The notes under the pieces: generated by a model
The model's database searches: none
The model's input: the letters and a program-made list of their open reading frames with translations, nothing else
What the model was told of the DNA's origin: nothing
NCBI RefSeq assembly: GCF_016458305.1
Contig: NZ_JAEMHL010000001.1
Coordinates: forward strand, 558,001-622,000
DNA from: Geomonas anaerohicana
GTDB lineage: Bacteria > Desulfobacterota > Desulfuromonadia > Geobacterales > Geobacteraceae
Direction of reading: 5' to 3'
DNA length: 64,000 nucleotides
Translations under genes and position numbers: made by a program
Part shown: positions 24,761 through 34,092 of the stretch, piece after piece
Layout of the letters: the number at the start of each line of letters is the position of its first letter
Position numbering within the stretch: position 1 is the stretch's first letter

Positions 24761-25480
24761 ATGGAACCTAACTTTTACCGGCCCACGGTGCAGATCTCCC
24801 TGGAACAGGACTCGGCGGAGATACTCTCAAGCTTCAGGGAGATCATCAAGAGCGGCGCGGGGACCAGGGTGAAACTGCTGAACTACTACAAGGGGCTGCC
24901 AATCAGCTATCCGGCCAACCTGGTGGAGGTCAGCGGGCAGGTTCTGGAACTGGACGTGCACCCGCAGCAGGCGGTGGCCCTGGGGCTGTCCGGGCGGACC
25001 TGCATCAAGTGCGGCACCTTCAGCCATACCCTCTTGGCCGACGTCAAGGACGCGGACGTGCGGCGCATGGTGGCCTCGCTGCACAACTTCAGCTACGTGG
25101 ACCTGATGGCGGAACAGCGCGCCTCGCTGCGGCTCGAACTGGATCCGCCCTGTGAGGCCGAGATAATCGCCTCTGGGCGCACCGTGGCGGCGCAAGCGCT
25201 GGATGTCTCCCTGGGGGGATTCTCGGCGTTGAGCGCGCAGCCGAGCCAACTGGCCAAGGGAGACGAGGTGCTGCTCAAGGTGCGGATGCCCAACCTGCTG
25301 CACAACACGGTGAGCCTGCTGGAGGTGCCGGCAACCGTGGTGGATGTTGCCTGTGGCGATGACGGCGACCTCTGCCGTTTTTCCATCAGCTCGGACGCCC
25401 AGGCGGAGGGGATCCTGTCCCGTTTCATTTTCCAGCGCCAGGTGGACCTGATCCGGGAACTGAAGGAGATGAGCGGCTAA
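24761..25480 (+). CDS. PilZ-domain c-di-GMP receptor
   Basis: A 239-residue cytoplasmic protein. An N-terminal YcgR-like domain (to about 120) is followed by a PilZ domain with RxxxR (RASLR near residue 122) and DxSxxG (DVSLGG near 148). Both c-di-GMP motifs are complete. It is the middle gene of a CheY-PilZ-kinase operon. Target unknown; motility or exopolysaccharide control is a guess from the family. Confidence 0.88.
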   Translation: MEPNFYRPTVQISLEQDSAEILSSFREIIKSGAGTRVKLLNYYKGLPISYPANLVEVSGQVLELDVHPQQAVALGLSGRTCIKCGTFSHTLLADVKDADVRRMVASLHNFSYVDLMAEQRASLRLELDPPCEAEIIASGRTVAAQALDVSLGGFSALSAQPSQLAKGDEVLLKVRMPNLLHNTVSLLEVPATVVDVACGDDGDLCRFSISSDAQAEGILSRFIFQRQVDLIRELKEMSG

Positions 25481-25506
25481 GGCCAACCCGGAAGAAGGAG
25501 AGAGAG

Positions 25507-26217
25507 ATGCCTGACAACCTGTTCATACCGTCGGTGGATTTGCGGATAGGAAGCCTCGAGGAGTACAACCGCAGACAGAAGGAGAAGGCTGCGTCGCGTC
25601 ACGCCAAGCCCAAGGCCCGTCCCTGCATCACCATCTCCCGGGAGTACGGCTGTACCGGTTATCCGACGGCGGAGCTTCTGCGCGACATCCTGATGCAGCG
25701 GACCGGCGAGGAATGGGTCATGATCGACCGCGCCATCATCGAGGAGGTCGCCAAGCGCCACAACCTGTCCCAGGAGATCCTGCGCACCTTGGGCGAAAAC
25801 AACCGGCTCCTGTCCGAGATCCTGGCTACCTTCTCCTCGCGCTGGAAGAGCAACTACGACTATTTCCTGCCGCTGTCACAGCACGTGGTAGCGCTCGCCG
25901 AGCAGGGCAACGTCCTGATCCTTGACTTGGGCGGAGCCATCGTGGCGAGGCACCTGGAGCATTCCTACCACTTCAGGATCTACGGCTCCGAGGCCTTCAA
26001 GATCGCCACACTGGCCCGTCGCCTCAATATCGAAGAGGAGGAGGCCGAGAAGCTCATGCACCGGCAGCAGAAGGTGCGCGACCGCTTCACCAGCGATTTT
26101 CTTAACCAAAACGGCCACGACCCCGCCCTCTATGACATGCTCTTCAACAACGACCGCTGCGCTTCGGACCGGATAGCCCACACCATCGCCGATTTCGTGC
26201 TGGGGAAGGCGGGGTGA
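25507..26217 (+). CDS. Cytidylate kinase-like family protein
   Basis: A 236-residue P-loop-like protein of the cytidylate-kinase-like family. It has CITISREYGCTGYPTAELL near residue 40, VIDRAIIEEVAKRHNL-type acidic region near 75 and a C-terminal QQKVRDRFTSDFLNQNG. The glycine loop is degenerate compared with genuine CMP kinases, so it may act as a nucleotide or small-molecule kinase or as a signalling protein. It follows the PilZ gene by 26 nt with an AAGGAGAGAGAG site. Confidence 0.82.
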   Translation: MPDNLFIPSVDLRIGSLEEYNRRQKEKAASRHAKPKARPCITISREYGCTGYPTAELLRDILMQRTGEEWVMIDRAIIEEVAKRHNLSQEILRTLGENNRLLSEILATFSSRWKSNYDYFLPLSQHVVALAEQGNVLILDLGGAIVARHLEHSYHFRIYGSEAFKIATLARRLNIEEEEAEKLMHRQQKVRDRFTSDFLNQNGHDPALYDMLFNNDRCASDRIAHTIADFVLGKAG

Positions 26218-26244
26218 AGCCGCCCCCGCGTGCCGAACGGGTGA

Positions 26245-28416
26245 TCAGACCGGCACCAGCTTCAGGTACTGCACCTCGTTGGGCAGCGTGAACACCACGT
26301 AGATGCCGTTGTCGTAGATTTCCCGCGCCTCCCGCGGCTCCGGCCACAGGTCGCGGTGCGCGTCGTCCGCCACCAGGTTCCTCGCCTGGTACTGGCCCGA
26401 TAGCCTGATGTGCTCGGGCAGGCGGAACACCCCCGCGTTTCCCCCAGTTACGTTCAGGTTCACGAATACCAGCGTCACCGCGTCCTTCTCCCCGTTCTCG
26501 CCGCGCCAGCGCGCCACCGAGAAGATCTCCTCGTGGAACCCGCCCCCGACCAGGCCCAGGAAGTAACGGTTCGGCTCCCGCAGCTCCGGCGTCGCGGCTC
26601 GCGCCTGGTTGATCTTCAGGTACATTCGCCCCACGGCCTCACGCTCGGGGATGTGCTCGGTCCATGCCTTGTACATGTTGGCCCAGCTGTCCCGGAATGG
26701 GAGCTTGTCGGCCAGTCCCAGCGGCTGTCCCATGAAGACCATCGGGCAGCCGTACATCGAGGCGGTCACGGCGTAGCGGGCCATCATGGCCCACTTGTTG
26801 TCGTTGTCCACCTCGTCGTGGCTGGAGCCGTTGTGCATGACCAGCGCCTCACCGCCGAAGAGGGTGCTCTCCTCCTCCAGCGAGTGAAACAGATCCGTCA
26901 TCCTCACCGTGTTCATCCGGTACAGGTGGTGGTCCTTGGTGGTCAATACGTCGAAGACCCGGTTCAGCCGGTACTGGATCACGTCCGGGTCGAGCACCTC
27001 GGCCAGGAAGATGAAGTCCCAGCGGGCCTTTCTGGTGCGGTTGACGATGTACTCCCAGAGCTGGTTGGGGAGCCCCTGGGCGAAGTCGGCGCGGATCCCC
27101 GCCAGCTTGCCGCCGCTCTTTTCGATCCAGTAGGGGAGGATGTAGCCGAAGTACTGCCAGAGTTTTTCAGTATCACTGTCGGAGGCGAGGTCGGTGTAGA
27201 AGAGGTCGCGCTCGTCCTCGGCGTTCCCCTTCGGATCCCAGTGGGTTACCGGGTTGCCCCAGTAGTCGGTGCCCCGGCCCGGTTTGGGGCCCAGGGCCGA
27301 GTAGTCGCCGAAGAACCAGTCCACGTTGGCGTCGTCCCAGATGTGCTCGTTGAGGCGGTCCGTGGGCGCCCAGACCGCGCATTCGAAGTCGGAGTGGGCG
27401 GCCTCGCGGTAGTAGGGGACGCTGTGCCCGTCGACGAAGGCGGTGCCGCGGGTGCACCAGGAAGGCCTGTGCTGCCGGATCCAGTTTTCCGCTTCCTGCA
27501 TGGTGCAAAAGCCGAGGTCGATCGCGCCTGCACCGTAGATGACATCGCGGCCGGCATGGTTGAAGGCGAGGTCGAGGATGACGTCCAGGTCCACGTCGCT
27601 TGCCTCCTTGAACAGGATCTTAAGCAGTTCCAGGGCGCGGTCGGCAGCGGCGTTGTCGGCGAGCCAGCGGTTGATGCTCCAGTAGTCCCGTGACGAGTAG
27701 GGGCTCCCCGGGCTGTCGTTGGGCGCCCAATCCCACTTCTGGCGGTCCCAGCGCCACTGCGTGTTGGGGAAGACCGGCATGAGCCAGAGCGTGTTGAAGC
27801 CGAGGTCGTTGGTGATGTAGGTGAGCTGGAAGGGGTTGAAGCCGTCGAAATCATGGGTGGAGAGGAAGTCGTCCAGGGTGCTGCGGTTCTCGTAGGAACC
27901 GCCGGCCAGGGCCTCCACGGTGAGCGCGTTGGCCTCGTACAGGCACGCCTTGGCAGCCTTGTGGGGGGAAACCACGACGGCGCAGTCGCGCTGCAGGGGG
28001 GTATCCGGCCAGGGGGGGAAGTCGTTGTGCCACCACCAGGTGTCGGAGCCGGTGGCGCGGTAGCGGGCGGTGAGGCGGTAGGCGCCGCACTGCTCCACCG
28101 GCAGGGTGAGGCCGAAGACCAGGTTGTCGAAGGAGTTGCCCTGGAACGCCATCCGGTGGGGCATCCAGTACGACGTGGGGCCGCCGGAGTCGGCAAGCGG
28201 CTCGTGGGTCTTGACGAAGTCGCGGCGGTTCAGGTTGCTGAAGAGCTCGACCTCGAACTGCTCCGGCGCCGTGCCTTGGGCCGCGATCTCAATGCTGATA
28301 TTGAGTTGTGGTGCCGTTGCGCCGCCGGTGGTTTCGTCCAGCAGGAGCTTCACCGTGCCGTAGTTACCCCAGCGTCCGTTCACCTTGAGGTTGCCGATCC
28401 AGGGACTGTATGCCAT
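26245..28416 (-). CDS. GH13 alpha-amylase family glycosidase
   Basis: A 723-residue cytoplasmic (no signal peptide) glycoside hydrolase or glucanotransferase. An N-terminal beta domain (to about 180) precedes the barrel. All four GH13 regions are seen: VILDLAFNHAG, the nucleophile in GIRADFAQG, the acid/base in FLAEVLDPD and GSSHDEVDNDNK with the third acid. A C-terminal beta domain ends with VQYLKLVPV. The ATG at 28416 (GGGAGGTG before it) is preferred over the open frame reaching 28551. Specificity (alpha-amylase, maltosyltransferase or trehalose-type) cannot be told. No other glycogen genes are adjacent. Confidence 0.87.
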   Translation of the reverse strand: MAYSPWIGNLKVNGRWGNYGTVKLLLDETTGGATAPQLNISIEIAAQGTAPEQFEVELFSNLNRRDFVKTHEPLADSGGPTSYWMPHRMAFQGNSFDNLVFGLTLPVEQCGAYRLTARYRATGSDTWWWHNDFPPWPDTPLQRDCAVVVSPHKAAKACLYEANALTVEALAGGSYENRSTLDDFLSTHDFDGFNPFQLTYITNDLGFNTLWLMPVFPNTQWRWDRQKWDWAPNDSPGSPYSSRDYWSINRWLADNAAADRALELLKILFKEASDVDLDVILDLAFNHAGRDVIYGAGAIDLGFCTMQEAENWIRQHRPSWCTRGTAFVDGHSVPYYREAAHSDFECAVWAPTDRLNEHIWDDANVDWFFGDYSALGPKPGRGTDYWGNPVTHWDPKGNAEDERDLFYTDLASDSDTEKLWQYFGYILPYWIEKSGGKLAGIRADFAQGLPNQLWEYIVNRTRKARWDFIFLAEVLDPDVIQYRLNRVFDVLTTKDHHLYRMNTVRMTDLFHSLEEESTLFGGEALVMHNGSSHDEVDNDNKWAMMARYAVTASMYGCPMVFMGQPLGLADKLPFRDSWANMYKAWTEHIPEREAVGRMYLKINQARAATPELREPNRYFLGLVGGGFHEEIFSVARWRGENGEKDAVTLVFVNLNVTGGNAGVFRLPEHIRLSGQYQARNLVADDAHRDLWPEPREAREIYDNGIYVVFTLPNEVQYLKLVPV

Positions 28417-28618
28417 CGCCGCACCTCCCGCGCCGGCAGGTGCCCCACCGGCAGATTTCTCACTTTTGGGAACAAGGTAGAACAGTAGCGGAGATTGGCT
28501 GGTTGGCAACAAGTGGGGGGAGCGGGAAGGACTGTAGGGGCGAATAATCATGCGCCCGGCTCCGTTGCGATCGCGTCGATCTGTCTAACAGGGATGAAGG
28601 TGATGCTAGGCAGGAACC

Positions 28619-29044
28619 CTAGGGTAGGTTGGCGCGGATCTTCTTCAACAGGCGGACCAGTTCCCGCTGTTCCGCCTCGTCGACGTCGCGCCACATCTGC
28701 TCGATCAGGTTGCGCGAGACCTCCTCGAAGACCGGCTGCAACGCCTGCCCTCGCTGCGACAGCCTGACGTACACGGTCCTTTGGTCCTGCGTGCTGCTCA
28801 CCTTGTCCACGTAGCCGTTGGCGACCAGTTTCCCCACCAGGGCGGTCACCGTCGACTTGTCCCGGCGCACCGCCTTGGCCAGGTCCTTCATGGTGACCTG
28901 GTCGTTGTTGAAGAGGTGGTACAGGATGGCACCGTGCGAAGGGGCCAGTCCCTCGATGCCCAGGCGCTTGAGCTCCTGGAGCAGGTACCGGTTGATGCCG
29001 GCGCGGGTCTCGCTGATGATGGTGGCTATGTTGCGGGTTTCCAT
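28619..29044 (-). CDS. MarR-family transcriptional regulator
   Basis: A 141-residue winged-helix regulator. It has the helix-turn-helix MKDLAKAVRRDKSTVTALVGKL (two blocks near residues 50-72), the wing SSTQDQRTVYVRLSQRG near 82, and helical dimerisation ends. The ATG at 29044 is chosen. It has no Shine-Dalgarno and lies only a few bases after the predicted transcription start, so the mRNA may be leaderless; an in-frame TTG at 29071 is the alternative. A palindrome in the promoter suggests autoregulation. Its other targets are unknown. Confidence 0.85.
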   Translation of the reverse strand: METRNIATIISETRAGINRYLLQELKRLGIEGLAPSHGAILYHLFNNDQVTMKDLAKAVRRDKSTVTALVGKLVANGYVDKVSSTQDQRTVYVRLSQRGQALQPVFEEVSRNLIEQMWRDVDEAEQRELVRLLKKIRANLP

Positions 29045-29052
29045 GACATGGG

Positions 29053-29081
29053 AATTTAGTTTGACGGCCAACTAAAGTCAA
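29053..29081 (-). promoter_or_regulatory. Promoter with embedded MarR-type operator
   Basis: On the minus strand TTGACT (29076-29081) and TAAATT (29053-29058) are 17 nt apart. The palindrome TTTAGTT-N8-AACTAAA (29055-29076) occupies the spacer and the -10 box, where a bound repressor would block RNA polymerase. Confidence 0.6.
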
Positions 29082-29120
29082 CAAAAAAACCGGCAGGTTC
29101 AAACGGCCCCCCCGCCGGTT
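29082..29120 (-). terminator. Intrinsic terminator after the PocR-domain kinase
   Basis: Stem AACCGGC/GCCGGTT, followed on the minus strand by a run of seven T, 24 nt after the kinase gene stop codon. Confidence 0.8.
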
Positions 29121-29143
29121 GGGAAAATCCGGGTGCAAGGGGA

Positions 29144-31201
29144 TCAGTCGTCGGAGAGGAAGGTGTCCTCGATCTTGACGGAAAGGGTACTGATGTCGAA
29201 GGGTTTCTGGATGAAGTGCATCCCTTCCTCGACCACACCGGTTCTCGCCACCAGGTCGGCCGTGTAGCCGGACATGAACAGCACCTTCACCTCCGGGAAA
29301 CTCCCCTTGATCTCGTGCACCATGTCGCTGCCGCTCATCCCGGGCATGATGACGTCGGTCAGCACCAGATCGATACTGTTCTCCCTGCTGGTGCAGATGT
29401 CGATCCCGTCCCGGGGGGTGTCGGCTACTATGACGCGATATCCCAGCTCCTCGAGGTAGGATCTGGTCACCCTGCGCACCATGTCGTTGTCCTCGACCAG
29501 CAGCACGGTGCCCGTCCCGATCCGGACGTCGGTGCATCTCCTCTGGGCTTCCGCCGGCGCGGCAGTACTGCTGCGGGGGAGGTAGATCTTGAAGGAGGTG
29601 CCGTGGCCGACCTCCGAGTAGACGTTGATGAAGCCGCCGTTTTGCCGGACGATGCCGTAGACGGTGGCGAGCCCGAGGCCGGTCCCCTTGCCCAGCCCCT
29701 TGGTGGTGTAGAAGGGCTCAAAGATGTGCTCCAGCACCTCCTTGCCCATCCCCATCCCCGTATCGCTCACCACCAGCTGCACGTACTCGCCCGGGAGGGC
29801 GTCGCGCAGGTACTGGCAGCTTTTCTCACTCAGGTGCACATTTTCGGTGTGGATGGAGAGGACGCCTCCGTCGGGCATGGCGTCACGGGCGTTGACGGCG
29901 AGGTTGACCAGCACCTGGTCGACCTGGGACGGGTCCATCTTGACGCTCCAAAGGTCGGTCCCGGGGCAGAAGTTCAGAGTGATGCTCTCCTCGATGAGCC
30001 GCAACAGCGTCTTTTGCGCCTCGCCCACGAGCTGGTTCAGGTCCACCGGCCTGGGGTCGATGATTTCCTTGCGGGAAAAGGCGAGCAGCTGCCGGGTGAT
30101 TTGGCCGGAGCGTTGCGCGGCGGAGGAGATCTGCTCGAGCGACTGCCACAGCGGGTGGTCAGGCGTGATCTTCATCTGGGCCAGTTGCGCCTGTCCCAGG
30201 ATGACGGTGAGCATGTTGTTGAAGTCGTGCGCCACCCCGCCTGCGAGTCGACCCACTGATTCCATTTTCAGCGCCTGGCGCAGCTGTTCCTCGGTGTGCT
30301 TGCGCTCCGTGATATCACGTACCGTGGCGATGACGCCGACGATCTCACCGCCTGCATTTTTCAGTGGGGCCAAGGTGTCCGCATGCCAGATGGAGCGGCC
30401 TGAACCGGGGAGTTGCAGTTCGACCTCCCCCGAGCTAACGCCCTGGCCGGCCAGCACCTGCTTGAGCCTCTCCACCACCCCCGCCCGCTCGAGCATGGGA
30501 AAGGCGTCCCCGGGGCGCTTGCCGATAACCTGCTCCGCGCGGTATCCCGACATCTCCTCCATGTAACGGTTCCAGACCTGGAAGCGCAGTCCGCAGTCGT
30601 AGACGATGATCCCTTCCTGGGCTGAGGCGATGATCTGCTGCACGCGCTCCTCGCTCTCGCGCAGGCACTCCTGGACCTCCAGGCTTCGCAACTGCGTCAG
30701 GCCCTGTATGGCGAGCAGTTCGGTCAGGTTGGCGATGAAGGAAAGGTTCTGGTCCAGCTTGTCCTGGCTGATCACCGGGACCCGGTCCATCGCCAGCAGG
30801 TAGGGGCTTGCATCAAAACCGTATTTGTCCGCCTGGAGTTGGAAACGCTGCCGGTCGGGAGGGCTAAGAAACAGCTGCCCCGTGAAGATGTTGGCCAGGT
30901 GTTCCCCCTCTATCAGCAGGGGAGTGGCGGTGTCGGTAAGCCCGAGGGGGCAGGTGATCTGGACGTGGCGCTGCTGGTCCTGCAGGCCGCTGGTGATTTT
31001 CCGGTCGCTTTCGATGCAGAACTTCTCGGTGGTGGGGTTGGCGCGGTGGAACCTGGTGCAGATGTCCTGCCACCCGGAGCCGGTCAGGATGTTCCCTTCC
31101 AGGTCGATGATGGCCGAAGGTATTCCGGATACCTCGTACAGGCTGTCGAGGATCGTTTGCAGCTTCGGAATGTCGAGAAGTTGCGCGATGGTGTATTTCA
31201 T
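29144..31201 (-). CDS. PocR-PAS hybrid sensor histidine kinase
   Basis: A 685-residue cytoplasmic sensor. Residues ~5-170 form a PocR ligand-binding domain (CPLGLTDTATPLLI, IFTGQLFLSPPD). A PAS domain covers ~185-310, the HisKA H box GGVAHDFNNMLTVILGQ lies near 328, and HATPase motifs VNLAVNARDAMPDGG and GTGLGLATVYG follow. A C-terminal receiver has its phospho-Asp in LVLTDVIMPGMSG near 618. PocR domains sense small organic ligands, so a metabolite input is inferred. No output gene is adjacent; two more signalling genes lie upstream. Confidence 0.92.
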   Translation of the reverse strand: MKYTIAQLLDIPKLQTILDSLYEVSGIPSAIIDLEGNILTGSGWQDICTRFHRANPTTEKFCIESDRKITSGLQDQQRHVQITCPLGLTDTATPLLIEGEHLANIFTGQLFLSPPDRQRFQLQADKYGFDASPYLLAMDRVPVISQDKLDQNLSFIANLTELLAIQGLTQLRSLEVQECLRESEERVQQIIASAQEGIIVYDCGLRFQVWNRYMEEMSGYRAEQVIGKRPGDAFPMLERAGVVERLKQVLAGQGVSSGEVELQLPGSGRSIWHADTLAPLKNAGGEIVGVIATVRDITERKHTEEQLRQALKMESVGRLAGGVAHDFNNMLTVILGQAQLAQMKITPDHPLWQSLEQISSAAQRSGQITRQLLAFSRKEIIDPRPVDLNQLVGEAQKTLLRLIEESITLNFCPGTDLWSVKMDPSQVDQVLVNLAVNARDAMPDGGVLSIHTENVHLSEKSCQYLRDALPGEYVQLVVSDTGMGMGKEVLEHIFEPFYTTKGLGKGTGLGLATVYGIVRQNGGFINVYSEVGHGTSFKIYLPRSSTAAPAEAQRRCTDVRIGTGTVLLVEDNDMVRRVTRSYLEELGYRVIVADTPRDGIDICTSRENSIDLVLTDVIMPGMSGSDMVHEIKGSFPEVKVLFMSGYTADLVARTGVVEEGMHFIQKPFDISTLSVKIEDTFLSDD

Positions 31202-31364
31202 CAGGTGGCCGTTATCCGCAATGTCAGAAAGTCACATCGTTTAACTATGAGTCACGGGATGATATCACATTATCCTAATAGATCATTAGGGGAAGCTGTC
31301 AATGAGGGAAAAGGAAGGGGCGGTGGGGAAAGATCGAAAGAGTCACTTCCACAAAGAGCACCGC

Positions 31365-31964
31365 TTACTTGATGAAGTCCTTCATGGCTATGGCAGCGCA
31401 CTCCGGGCAATAACTGTGGCTGAACAGTGCCTCCGAGTGTTCCGAGATGTAGCATTCCAACTGGTTCCAGTAACCCTGGTCGTCGCGGATCTTCTTGCAG
31501 GTCATGCAGATGGGGAGGAGCCCGGAAAGCTCCTTCACCCGCGACAGGGCCGCCTGCAGGGCCTCGTTTTGCCGTTGCAGCGCCTCCTTGCGGGCTTGCA
31601 GTTCCAGGTGCACCGCCACGCGCCGGGCCAGGATGGCCGGCTTTGCCGGCTTGGTGATGAAGTCGACCGCGCCCATCTCGAAGCCGCGGGTCTCGTCCAC
31701 CTCTTCGTTGAGCGCGGAGATGAAGATGACCGGGATGTCCTGCAGCCGCGGGTCCTGCTTCAACTGGCGGCAGACCTCGTAGCCGTCCATTTCCGGCATC
31801 ATGATGTCCAGAAGGATCAGGTCCGGCGCCGCAGTCTGCACCAGTCGCAGCGCCTCGATGCCGCTGTTGGCGCCGATGACTTGGTACTCGGAGCGCAGCA
31901 CCTTGTACAGGATGATGAGATTGTCGATGGTGTCGTCTACGACGAGAAGTGTTTTTTTCGCCAC
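31365..31964 (-). CDS. Response regulator with C-terminal Cys-rich domain
   Basis: A 199-residue protein. The receiver domain (TLLVVDDTIDN, LILLDIMMPEMDG, FITKPAKP) is followed by a coiled-coil (residues ~125-150). The C-terminal ~50 residues hold CMTCKKIRDDQGYW and YCPECA, a CxxC...CxxC set that probably binds zinc or another metal. This C-terminal block recurs in Geobacter signalling proteins and has no assigned role. GTG 31964 with GAGGGT before it is chosen because it lies 16 nt after the upstream hybrid kinase stop, its probable partner. Confidence 0.85.
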   Translation of the reverse strand: MAKKTLLVVDDTIDNLIILYKVLRSEYQVIGANSGIEALRLVQTAAPDLILLDIMMPEMDGYEVCRQLKQDPRLQDIPVIFISALNEEVDETRGFEMGAVDFITKPAKPAILARRVAVHLELQARKEALQRQNEALQAALSRVKELSGLLPICMTCKKIRDDQGYWNQLECYISEHSEALFSHSYCPECAAIAMKDFIK

Positions 31965-31980
31965 CGGACCCTCAGAACGA

Positions 31981-33891
31981 TCAGGAAGTCTGTTGCAGAC
32001 GCTGGTCAATTTCGATATTCAGCTCCTCGCACAGCCTTTGCACTGTTTGCAGGGCTGCCGAGCAATCAAACTGTTTGATTTGCTGGTTCAACCGAGACAG
32101 CATGGGAAACTCGGGAGCAACATCGGCAAGGTCACTCAACTTATCCAGCACCATCATGTTTCTTTGCTGTAACAGTGGAACCACGGAGCTAAGTATGTCG
32201 GCAAGTCTGGGGATGTCAACAGACACTGCCGCTGAGGGGGGGACTGCGTCGGAGGGGACTTCCTGTCGAGCTGCGGGGACCTGCAGGCAGCGCTTCAGTT
32301 CCTGCAGCAATGATGCGACCTCGACCGGTTTGGCGACGTAGCCGTCATAGCCCAACTGCAGGAACATCTCCTGCTGGTTCTTCAGTGCGTGCGCGGTGAG
32401 CGCGATGATCGCGGTACGGCTGCCGGAACCCTGTTCCAACTCCCTGATGCGGCGCATCGCTTCGTTGCCGTCCATGGTAGGCATTTCCACGTCCATGAGG
32501 ATCACGTCGAAGCGCTGCTCGCGCCATTTGTGCAGCACCTCTTCCCCGTGGGCGGCGGTGTGCAGCGTGTGCCCGAAGCGCTCCAGGAGCCGAGACATGA
32601 TGTTGCGGCTGGTTTCCTGGTCATCGGCCAGCAGGATGCGCAACTTCTCTCCCTCCCATAGCGGCCTCGCGTCGCTCCTGGAGGTGGCGTGGGGCCCCAG
32701 CAGCTCGTCGGAGCGCCGAAACGGGATCACCATGTGGAAGCTGCTTCCTGCATTTTTGCGGCTTTCGGCCCAGAGCCGCCCCCCCATGAGTTCGACCAGC
32801 TTGCTGCTGATGGAGAGCCCGAGCCCGGTGCCGCCGTACTTGCGCGTGGTGGAGCTGTCCTCTTGGCCGAAGGGGGAGAAGATGCGGTCGATGGCCTCGG
32901 CGGTGATGCCAACGCCGCTGTCGGTGACGTTGATCTCGAGATCGGCGACCTCGCCGCGATCCTCCTTGACCGAGACCGAGACGGTGACGCCCCCTTCCCT
33001 GGTGAACTTGATGGCGTTGCCGACGATGTTTAACAGCACCTGCTTCAGTCTCAACTGGTCACCCACCAGGGTGTCGGGAACGTCCTCGGCGACCTCGGGG
33101 CGCAGGAAGAGCCCCTTGGCCACCACCGCGCTCATCTGCGCCTTGAGGACTTCGTTGATGCTGCGCCTGATACTGAAGCTGTGCAGTTCCAGGTCGATCT
33201 TGCCCGCCTCCACCTTGGAGAGGTCGAGGATGTCGTTGATGATGGTCAAAAGCCCTTCGGAAGAGGCGAGGATGCCGTCCACGTACTCCTTCTGCTCGGC
33301 CGTGAGCTCGGTGAAGGCTAGCAGTTGCGACATCCCCATGATGCTGTTCATCGGGGTGCGGATCTCGTGGCTCATGGTGGCCAGGAAGTCGCTCTTGGCG
33401 CGGTTGGCCGCTTCCGCGCTCTCCCGGGCCAGCACCAGCTCCATCTCCGCCTTTTTGCGGTCGGTGATGTCGAAACAGTAACCGATGTAGCCGGCGAAGC
33501 TGCCGTCCACCGCCAGCATGGGGCGGCCGATGTCCAGGATCCAGCGGAACTCCCCGTCGTGACGGCGCAGACGGTACTCCATCTCGAAGCTTTCGCGCTT
33601 CTCGAATGCTCCCAGCCAGATATCCACACAACGCTGCAGGTCATCCGGGTGCACCCCTTCCGCCCAGCCGTTACCGTATTCCTGTTCCATGCTCCGGCCG
33701 GTGAACGAAAGCCAGGTGTCGTTGAACCAGTCGCACTCCGCCTTGATGTTGGCCCGCCAAATCAGGACCGGCGCCTGGGCCAGGATTTTCAGGTAGTGGT
33801 CTGCCAGCATCTGCTCGAGGGGGGGACCCTGCCGCCCGGAACCGGTCGTGCGTGGGTGCGTGCTGGAAGGGTGATTGTCGTTCGTTGCCAT
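31981..33891 (-). CDS. PAS-domain hybrid histidine kinase with receiver and Hpt-like tail
   Basis: A 636-residue soluble kinase. It has a PAS domain (~30-155) with a PAC end YCFDITDRKKAE, a HisKA box FLATMSHEIRTPMNSIMG near 170, HATPase blocks NIVGNAIKFTREGG and GGTGLGLSISSKLVELMGG, a receiver with LMDVEMPTMDG near 460, and a helical C-terminal ~100 residues. The architecture is BarA/EvgS-like without membrane segments. It is cotranscribed with the Cys-rich response regulator 16 nt downstream. Signal unknown. Confidence 0.92.
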   Translation of the reverse strand: MATNDNHPSSTHPRTTGSGRQGPPLEQMLADHYLKILAQAPVLIWRANIKAECDWFNDTWLSFTGRSMEQEYGNGWAEGVHPDDLQRCVDIWLGAFEKRESFEMEYRLRRHDGEFRWILDIGRPMLAVDGSFAGYIGYCFDITDRKKAEMELVLARESAEAANRAKSDFLATMSHEIRTPMNSIMGMSQLLAFTELTAEQKEYVDGILASSEGLLTIINDILDLSKVEAGKIDLELHSFSIRRSINEVLKAQMSAVVAKGLFLRPEVAEDVPDTLVGDQLRLKQVLLNIVGNAIKFTREGGVTVSVSVKEDRGEVADLEINVTDSGVGITAEAIDRIFSPFGQEDSSTTRKYGGTGLGLSISSKLVELMGGRLWAESRKNAGSSFHMVIPFRRSDELLGPHATSRSDARPLWEGEKLRILLADDQETSRNIMSRLLERFGHTLHTAAHGEEVLHKWREQRFDVILMDVEMPTMDGNEAMRRIRELEQGSGSRTAIIALTAHALKNQQEMFLQLGYDGYVAKPVEVASLLQELKRCLQVPAARQEVPSDAVPPSAAVSVDIPRLADILSSVVPLLQQRNMMVLDKLSDLADVAPEFPMLSRLNQQIKQFDCSAALQTVQRLCEELNIEIDQRLQQTS

Positions 33892-34092
33892 TCTGGCCCT
33901 CTCCTGCTAGCGGCTCGGGTCTTGGATGAACTATCTAAGCTCGGAAACATTATTATCAGATAATTTGATTCTCTCAAACATATTTTTTCTTGAAGTGGTT
34001 TATTGGCATAGTTTCGAAAAATAAGGGGGTTATAGTACCCAGATTGGCGGTTGATACTGTCCAACTCGGGAGAAGTGCAATGACGCAGTTGC

